Shown here piece after piece: positions 59,195 to 64,000 of a stretch of 64,000 nucleotides of DNA (position 1 is the stretch's first letter; every line of letters starts with the position of its first letter). The notes under the pieces were generated by a model. The model was given only the letters and a program-made list of their open reading frames with translations. It ran no database searches and was not told the DNA's origin. Location of the stretch: contig NZ_JANAVO010000001.1 of assembly GCF_024213555.1 (NCBI RefSeq), forward strand, positions 3,162,001-3,226,000, read 5' to 3'. The DNA comes from Allokutzneria sp. A3M-2-11 16 (GTDB lineage Bacteria > Actinomycetota > Actinomycetes > Mycobacteriales > Pseudonocardiaceae). Position numbers and translations under genes: made by a program.

Positions 59195-59524
59195 TCAGAG
59201 GTTTTCGACCAGTTTCACCGCCTCCGCCAGGTCCATGCCGGGGTAGGCGCGTCGTACCTCGCGAACGGCGCGAATCTGCCCCGCTCCGTCGCGGATCTCG
59301 CGGAAGCGGGACAGGTCTGAAGTCTCCAGGATGTGGTCGACCGACGTGTGCTCCGCGACGAACTCGGCCCGCCGCCGCTTTCTGTCCACAGTGGACACAT
59401 AAGCGGAGAAGACCACCGAGGCGAGCGCGGCGAACGTCGCGGCCAGCGGGTAGTCCAGCACGAGCAGTGCCAGGACCACCGCCACCAATCCGATATTGAT
59501 CATCCACAGTAGACGCGTCGACAT
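59195..59524 (-). CDS. Membrane protein with ribosomal L7/L12 C-terminal-like motif
   Basis: 109 residues from ATG 59524. Two N-terminal membrane helices (LLWMINIGLVAVVLALLVLD; LAATFAALASVVFSAYVSTV), a basic stretch, and a C-terminal segment (IRAVREVRRAYPGMDLAEAV then KLVENL) that resembles the end of the L7/L12 C-terminal domain (a [20 protein letters not shown]-like pattern). Such membrane-anchored domains are found in actinobacteria; function unknown. Downstream of the NarL-type regulator by seven bases and likely in its operon. Confidence 0.75.
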   Translation of the reverse strand: MSTRLLWMINIGLVAVVLALLVLDYPLAATFAALASVVFSAYVSTVDRKRRRAEFVAEHTSVDHILETSDLSRFREIRDGAGQIRAVREVRRAYPGMDLAEAVKLVENL

Positions 59525-59531
59525 AGCGGCA

Positions 59532-60191
59532 TCATCCTTCGCGCTGGGCGGCCCGCACCAGGCCGGACTCATAGGCAATGATCACCAGTTGCGCCCGGTC
59601 GCGCGCGTGCAGCTTGGCCAGCAGTCGGCCGATGTGCGTCTTCACGGTGGCCATGCTCAGGTACAGCCGCTGGGTGATCTCGGCGTTGGACAGTCCCCGC
59701 GCGATCAGGGTCAGCACGTCCAGTTCGCGGTCGGTCACCCCGGAGAGCGAGTGCGTCGGCGGCTGGTCCGGGCGCCCGGCGAACTCCGCGACCAGCCTGC
59801 GCATCACGCTCGGCGTGATCAGCGCGTCGCCCGCGGCGACCACCTTGACCGCGGCGAGCAGGTCGGCCGGTGGGGTGTCCTTGAGCAGGAACCCGCTCGC
59901 TCCCGCCCGCAGCGCCGCGTAGACGTACTCGTCCAGGTCGAACGTGGTGAGGATGAGGACCCTCGTGCTGCCGGACACGCGCCTGGTGGCCTCGATGCCG
60001 TCCAGTTCCGGCATCCGCACGTCCATCAGCACCACGTCGGGCCGCTCCCGCCCGACGAGTTCCACCGCCTCGGCCCCGGTGGCCGCCTCGCCGACCACGA
60101 CCAGCCCGGGATCGCTCTCCACCAGCACCCGGAAACTGCCGCGCACCAACGCCTGGTCGTCGGCGATCAGCACCCGGGTCGGTTCGCTCAC
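59532..60191 (-). CDS. NarL/LuxR-family response regulator
   Basis: 219 residues from GTG 60191 overlapping the kinase stop (GTGA). VLIADDQALVRGSFRVLVES, VVLMDVRMPELDGIEATRRV, VLILTTFDLDEYVYAALRAG, FLLKDTPP; HTH VTDRELDVLTLIARGLSN then SMATVKTHIGRLLAKLHA. A standard two-component regulator of the type paired with DesK/LiaS kinases. Confidence 0.94.
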   Translation of the reverse strand: MSEPTRVLIADDQALVRGSFRVLVESDPGLVVVGEAATGAEAVELVGRERPDVVLMDVRMPELDGIEATRRVSGSTRVLILTTFDLDEYVYAALRAGASGFLLKDTPPADLLAAVKVVAAGDALITPSVMRRLVAEFAGRPDQPPTHSLSGVTDRELDVLTLIARGLSNAEITQRLYLSMATVKTHIGRLLAKLHARDRAQLVIIAYESGLVRAAQREG

Positions 60192-61306
60192 GTCGTCTCC
60201 CCGCGTCGGTAGGGCAGCAGCGCGCGCACCGCGAAGCCGCCTTCCGGACGGGGCCCGGCAGCGAACGTCCCGCCGTGGGCCGCCACCCGCTCGCGCATGC
60301 CGGTCAGCCCGTTGCCCGGTGGTGGGTCGCCCGCCACCCGGTCACCCTCGTTCACCACCTCCACCCGCGCGTGGTCGTCGCACAGTTCCACCACCACCCG
60401 GCACGCCCGGTCCCCGGCGTGCTTGGCCACGTTGGTCAGCGCCTCCTGCACGATCCGGTACACCGCCAGGCCCACCCCGGCCGGTGGGCCGCCCGGCCCG
60501 CGGACGTCGAGTACGGCCCGCGTCCCGGACCGGCCGACCAGCCCGGGAAGGCCCGAGATGCCTGGCGCCGGGGCGAGGTCCGCCGCGCCGCCCTCGCGCA
60601 GCACCCCCAGCACCCTGCGCATCTCCGCCAGCGCGTCCCTGCTCGTCTCCTCGATCACCCGCATGGCCTTCCGTGCCTCCTCCGGTCTCGTGTCGGTGAC
60701 GTGGTTGGCCACTCCCGCCTTGATCGCGATCAGGCTCATGCTGTGCGCGACCACGTCGTGCAGCTCGCGGGCGATGCGCAGGCGCTCCTCCGTGATCGCC
60801 TGCACCACCGACTGCTCCGCCGAGCGCGCGTCGTGCTCCCGCCGTTCCCTGGCGATCCGGCCGAGTGCCCAGCCCGCTCCGGCCACCGCCCACGCGACGG
60901 TCACCGGTTCGTGTGCCCTCGCGCCGAGGAGCACGAGGTTGCACACGAGCGGGACGGCGAGCACCAAACCCAAGGCGGCCAAGGACTTCCGCCGAGTCAC
61001 CGTGTTCGCGACCGTGTACAGCACGGGACCGAGAACCAGGGCGGGGAGCCAACCGACACCGAGGCTAGCCGCGGGCACCGACAAGATCAGTCCGGTGGCC
61101 ACCGCGGCCGCCGGGACCGGCCGCCGGAGGGCGAGCGGGAGTCCGGAGAGGACGGCGACCGGAACCGTCAGCCACGGCGTGATCCCCGCCCCCCACACCC
61201 CGGCGAGCAGGTTGGCGAGGGCGCCCGCTCCGATCGCCACCGCCGCGACCACGTCCAGGGCCAGCAGCTGGCAGGGGCCGAGGCGTCTGCTCAACGGGAT
61301 GCGCAC
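60188..61306 (-). CDS. Sensor histidine kinase (HisKA_3)
   Basis: 372 residues from ATG 61306. Six membrane helices in the first ~150 residues (LLALDVVAAVAIGAGALANL; WLTVPVAVLSGLPLAL; LGLVLAVPLVCNLVLL). H box EERLRIARELHDVVAHSMSL, ATPase IVQEALTNVAKHAGDRACRV and GNGLTGMRERVAAHGGTF. The usual G1 (D-x-G-x-G) is replaced by EVVNEGDRVAGDPPPGNG, common in this subfamily. Stop overlaps the regulator GTG. Divergent from the serine hydrolase, 99 bases away. Confidence 0.92.
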   Translation of the reverse strand: MRIPLSRRLGPCQLLALDVVAAVAIGAGALANLLAGVWGAGITPWLTVPVAVLSGLPLALRRPVPAAAVATGLILSVPAASLGVGWLPALVLGPVLYTVANTVTRRKSLAALGLVLAVPLVCNLVLLGARAHEPVTVAWAVAGAGWALGRIARERREHDARSAEQSVVQAITEERLRIARELHDVVAHSMSLIAIKAGVANHVTDTRPEEARKAMRVIEETSRDALAEMRRVLGVLREGGAADLAPAPGISGLPGLVGRSGTRAVLDVRGPGGPPAGVGLAVYRIVQEALTNVAKHAGDRACRVVVELCDDHARVEVVNEGDRVAGDPPPGNGLTGMRERVAAHGGTFAAGPRPEGGFAVRALLPYRRGETT

Positions 61307-61405
61307 CAGGCGAAGCTAACCCGGACCGGCCGGGCTGAGGTCATGCCACGGTATGACCTACCCGGGTCCGATCCGCCGCCGCGCCCCGCTCGCCAAGGTG
61401 GAGCC

Positions 61406-62551
61406 ATGAGAAGAGCACTCCTGCTGGTGATCGCCCTGGCGATCGCCGTCGTCCTGCCCAGCCAGGCGAACGCCTTGCCGGACAAGGGATATGACCGTGA
61501 ACAGTTCCAACGCGACCTGGACATCCGCCACCGCGCGGGCGTCATCGGCGTGCACGGGCGCATCATCACCGGATCGGGGCCCGACATCCTGGCGTCGAGC
61601 GGGTTCGCCGACCTGAGCACGCGGCGCCCGGTGGACCCGCGCGGCCATTACCGAATTGCCAGCAACACCAAGACATTCGTGGCCGCGGCCGTCCTCCAGC
61701 TCGTCGGTGACGGGTGGCTCGGCCTCGACGACAGCCTGGAACGGCACCTGCCCGGAGTGGTGCCAGGTGCGTCGGCGATCACGCTGCGCCAGCTGCTCCA
61801 GCACACCAGCGGCATCGCCAACTACCACCGCGGTCTGCCCTCGGGGCCGGATGTCTTCGAGCGCGACCGGTACCGCCATTACCCGCCTGAGGAACTGGTG
61901 CGGCTCGCGGTCGGTCTCGGTCCGAACTTCCCACCAGGAACGAGGTGGTCCTACTCCAACACCGGGTACACCCTCATCGGGATGGTCATCGACAAGGTGA
62001 CCGGCCGATCATGGCGTGACCACGTCCGTGAGCGCATCATCAACCCCTTGCGGCTCAAGGAAACCAGCATTCCCGACCGCTACCCGCGACTGCCGAGGCC
62101 GCACGCCAAGGGGTACGTGCAGTGGGTGCCCGGCGGCCCGCTGACCGACGCGACCGACCACAGCCCGAGCACGAGCAACTCGGCGGGGGAGATCATCAGC
62201 ACCAGCAAGGACCTGAGCACGTTCGTCCGGGCGTTGCTGCGGGGCGACGTGCTCCGGCCCGATCTGCTCGCGGAGATGAAGCGGACCGTGCCTTCCGGGG
62301 CCGCGGAGTTCGGGGACTACGGCCTCGGCATCGCGCGGGTGGCGCTGTCGTGCGGTGGGGAGTACTGGTCCCACGGAGGGAACGGCGCGGGCTACATCAG
62401 CCGTGAGGCGTTCGCTCCGGACGGCTCGCACGGTGTGGCGATGGGCTTCAGCGGAGCCACGGGCCGAACGATGGAGGAGATGATGGCGCACGGACCCGCG
62501 GTGCGAGCCCATCTGGACCGCGTCATGTGCGGATTGCGAAAAAACAACTGA
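61406..62551 (+). CDS. Secreted serine hydrolase (class C beta-lactamase/DD-peptidase family)
   Basis: 381 residues from ATG 61406 (AAGGTGGAGCC upstream). Signal peptide to about residue 24. Catalytic set: RIASNTKTFVAAAV (SxxK), WSYSNTGYTLIG (YxN), WSHGGNGAG (HxG). TSGIANYHRGLPS and STSKDLSTFVRALL are further family segments. Probably a D-alanyl-D-alanine carboxypeptidase-like or esterase enzyme of the cell envelope; it does not look like a dedicated antibiotic-resistance enzyme. Divergent kinase suggests regulation by that system. Confidence 0.92.
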   Translation: MRRALLLVIALAIAVVLPSQANALPDKGYDREQFQRDLDIRHRAGVIGVHGRIITGSGPDILASSGFADLSTRRPVDPRGHYRIASNTKTFVAAAVLQLVGDGWLGLDDSLERHLPGVVPGASAITLRQLLQHTSGIANYHRGLPSGPDVFERDRYRHYPPEELVRLAVGLGPNFPPGTRWSYSNTGYTLIGMVIDKVTGRSWRDHVRERIINPLRLKETSIPDRYPRLPRPHAKGYVQWVPGGPLTDATDHSPSTSNSAGEIISTSKDLSTFVRALLRGDVLRPDLLAEMKRTVPSGAAEFGDYGLGIARVALSCGGEYWSHGGNGAGYISREAFAPDGSHGVAMGFSGATGRTMEEMMAHGPAVRAHLDRVMCGLRKNN

Positions 62552-62641
62552 AAATTCTTGCCTGCGCTTCGGATGATCTGCTCCCGGCGGTTACGATGAG
62601 CTTTTCCGGCGATAGTCGTGACCGGCAGGCAGGAGAGCGAC

Positions 62642-63529
62642 ATGGGTGCGCCGCGTGCGCCGTTTCGGTTCGGCGTTGTTCTGGTGTCCGAGGCGTGTTC
62701 GCGGGCGGAGTGGATGGCCAAGTGCCGCCGCGCGGAAGAACTCGGTTACGACGTCGTCTCCGCCTGTGAGCACGTGAACCTTCCATCACCGTTTCCGTCG
62801 GTGATCCTCGCGGCGGAAGCGACGGAGCGGCCGAGGATCGGTATCTATGTGCTGAACACCAGTTTCCACAATCCCACCCTGCTCGCCCGGGACGTGGTCA
62901 CGGTGGACCAGTTCGTGGAAGGCCGCCTCGAACTCGGGCTGGGAACCGGGTACGTCGAATGGGAATTCCAGAAGGCGGGCATTCCCTTCGGCACCCCGGG
63001 CAGCCGGGTGGACCGGCTAGAGACGACGATCGGCGAGCTGCAACGCCTCCTCGCCGACCCGGAGCACCCGAAGACGGTGCAGCGCCCGTACCCTCCGATG
63101 CTGGTCGGAGGGCATGGGAACCGCGTACTGCGGCTGGCGGCGCGGAACGCGGAGATCGTCAGCTTCGTCGGTGCGCAGTACCGCGCCGAGTACGGGCGGA
63201 TGGTCATCGCGACGGCTCAGGAAATGGTGGAGCGGTCCGAGTTCGCTCGTGCCGCAGCCGGGGCTCGGGCCGATGAGATCGAATACAACATCCTTTCCAA
63301 GGCGACCGTGATCACCAAGGATCGGAGGGCGGCGCTCGATCAGGTCCGTCGTTTCGCCCCGCACCTGGACGACGAACAGATCCTCGCAGCTCCGACATTG
63401 TCGATCGGCACCCCCGAACAGATCGCGGAACAGCTCCGGGAGAACCGCGAGGTGTACGGGATCAACTACGTCACGGTGATGGAACCCGCCATGGAAGCAT
63501 TCGGCAGGGTGATCGAAGTCATGCGCTAG
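62642..63529 (+). CDS. F420-type LLM-class oxidoreductase
   Basis: 295 residues from ATG 62642 (AGGCAGGAGAGCGAC upstream). FRFGVVLVSEACSRAEWMAK, CRRAEELGYDVVSACEHVNL, LARDVVTVDQFVEGRLELGL, GTGYVEWEFQKAGIPFGTPG and PPMLVGGHGNRVLRLAARNA are the TIM-barrel motifs of the luciferase-like monooxygenase family, actinobacterial F420-dependent branch. Substrate unknown; many act on hydrazides, ketones or cofactor-linked intermediates. Terminator follows. Confidence 0.9.
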   Translation: MGAPRAPFRFGVVLVSEACSRAEWMAKCRRAEELGYDVVSACEHVNLPSPFPSVILAAEATERPRIGIYVLNTSFHNPTLLARDVVTVDQFVEGRLELGLGTGYVEWEFQKAGIPFGTPGSRVDRLETTIGELQRLLADPEHPKTVQRPYPPMLVGGHGNRVLRLAARNAEIVSFVGAQYRAEYGRMVIATAQEMVERSEFARAAAGARADEIEYNILSKATVITKDRRAALDQVRRFAPHLDDEQILAAPTLSIGTPEQIAEQLRENREVYGINYVTVMEPAMEAFGRVIEVMR

Positions 63530-63543
63530 GCGGTCGTGCGAGT

Positions 63544-63575
63544 GGCCCGGCCGAAAATGGTCGGGCCGTTTTCGT
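63544..63575 (+). terminator. Terminator after LLM oxidoreductase gene
   Basis: GGCCCGGCC (63544-63552) pairs with GGTCGGGCC (63559-63567, one G-T pair) around GAAAAT and is followed by GTTTTCGTT. Confidence 0.8.
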
Positions 63576-63725
63576 TCGGTCCGAGAAAAGAAACAAGCGC
63601 CACGTCGAGGACGCGGCGCCGGTGGCGTTCGCTCGCCTTTCCGGCCGGGACCGGCCATCCGGTTCGGACGGCCGGCCCCAGCTTCGCTGATCGTCGTGCG
63701 AGCGGTGTTCTCAGGGAGGTGGGGT

Positions 63726-64000
63726 CTACAGGACGTGCACCTCGGGGACGTACAGGATCCACTTGCCGCCGGCCTCGCGGAACGCCTTCTCCTTCGCCAT
63801 GATCTCCTCGGCGTGGTTCCAGGCGAACAGCAGCGCGTAGGCCGGGTAGGGGTTGCTGAACGCCTCGGGGCTGCGCACCGGGATGTGCGTGCCCGGGGTG
63901 AGGCGGTTCTGCTTCTGCGGCGTGGTGTCGCAGACGAAGGACACCAGCTCGGAACTCAGCCCGCACAGGTTCGCCACGGTCGCGCTCTTGGCGGTGGCGC
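63726..64000 (-). CDS. C-terminal part of sugar-type C-methyltransferase, partial (5' end off window)
   Basis: The last ~91 residues of a minus-strand protein end at TAG 63728-63726. ATAKSATVANLCGLSSELVS, VCDTTPQKQNRLTPGTHIPV, NPYPAYALLFAWNHAEEIMA then KWILYVPEVHVL match the C-terminal domain of C-methyltransferases of the NovU/TylCIII/EvaC type, which methylate C-3 of TDP-keto-deoxysugars, usually in natural-product clusters. The beginning lies beyond position 64000, so a secondary-metabolite or deoxysugar cluster may lie to the right. Confidence 0.85.
   Translation of the reverse strand, partial: ATAKSATVANLCGLSSELVSFVCDTTPQKQNRLTPGTHIPVRSPEAFSNPYPAYALLFAWNHAEEIMAKEKAFREAGGKWILYVPEVHVL

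Noticed and set aside
60275-62551. Serine hydrolase extended upstream to 758 codons
   Set aside because: The upstream part is antisense to the histidine kinase and lacks domains; ATG 61406 has a ribosome site and signal peptide.
61406-62551. Antibiotic-resistance beta-lactamase
   Set aside because: SxxK, YxN and HxG motifs fit many chromosomal serine hydrolases; nothing specific marks it as a resistance enzyme.

Overview
The window is about 70% G+C and reads as an actinomycete chromosome, most likely of the Pseudonocardiaceae (Amycolatopsis/Saccharothrix/Lentzea type). The reasons are the strongly G/C-biased third codon positions, many GTG starts, frequent ATGA/GTGA stop-start overlaps, apparently leaderless genes, actinobacterial families (DUF3073, DUF3618, DUF2786, FkbH) and recurrent GTCCACAGTGGAC palindromes. 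The family-level placement is inference.

Region 1 (1-8320) is the right end of an integrated mobile element lying against the 3' end of a tRNA-Arg(CCG) gene. It carries a regulator-like gene running off the left edge, then a translationally coupled operon: unknown protein, methyltransferase-like protein, cytosine-5 DNA methyltransferase, PP-loop/PAPS-reductase-like protein, DpdA-family (TGT-like) protein, small coupling protein and large serine recombinase. This is the best candidate for a little-described DNA-modification module. The cytosine methyltransferase shows two compensating frame changes, and the integrase stop codon lies inside the tRNA gene.

Region 2 (8450-31022) is chromosomal and rich in two-component systems: CDF metal exporter, orphan Pvc16-like gene with an atypical LuxR regulator, PDZ/GAF histidine kinase with NarL regulator, ROK regulator divergent from an APC transporter, MazG-like pyrophosphohydrolase, ABC-2 exporter, two paralogous kinase/regulator pairs, an SDR with an altered active site, DedA, a DUF2786 protein, an unusual class I tRNA with a UAG anticodon, TetR, and a PLP-enzyme/MFS pair.

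Region 3 (31093-46241) holds gamma-glutamyltransferase, a second SDR behind a G-rich repeat region, and an OmpR-type two-component system divergent from a lipoprotein/adaptor/ATPase/permease operon. These are followed by twin secreted C39-like proteins, a DUF5937-like regulator, a YCF48-like secreted protein and metG.

Region 4 (46299-52469) holds a small protein ending in a RHIM-like amyloid motif beside an HNH nuclease of lower G+C, a nucleoside hydrolase, DUF3073, and a five-gene operon speD-like/bpsA-like/GNAT/FkbH/ACP. The last looks like an uncharacterised polyamine-related or carrier-protein pathway; its SpeD homologue lacks the usual processing and catalytic residues.

Region 5 (52587-64000) holds a PP2C response regulator/CHASE3 kinase/Rcp1-type regulator operon, SRPBCC protein, lipoprotein, cysteine dioxygenase divergent from LysR, a repeat-filled convergent intergenic region, a NarL-type two-component system, a serine hydrolase, an F420-type LLM oxidoreductase and the C-terminal end of a sugar-type C-methyltransferase. 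No rRNA, CRISPR array or recognisable IS transposase was seen.
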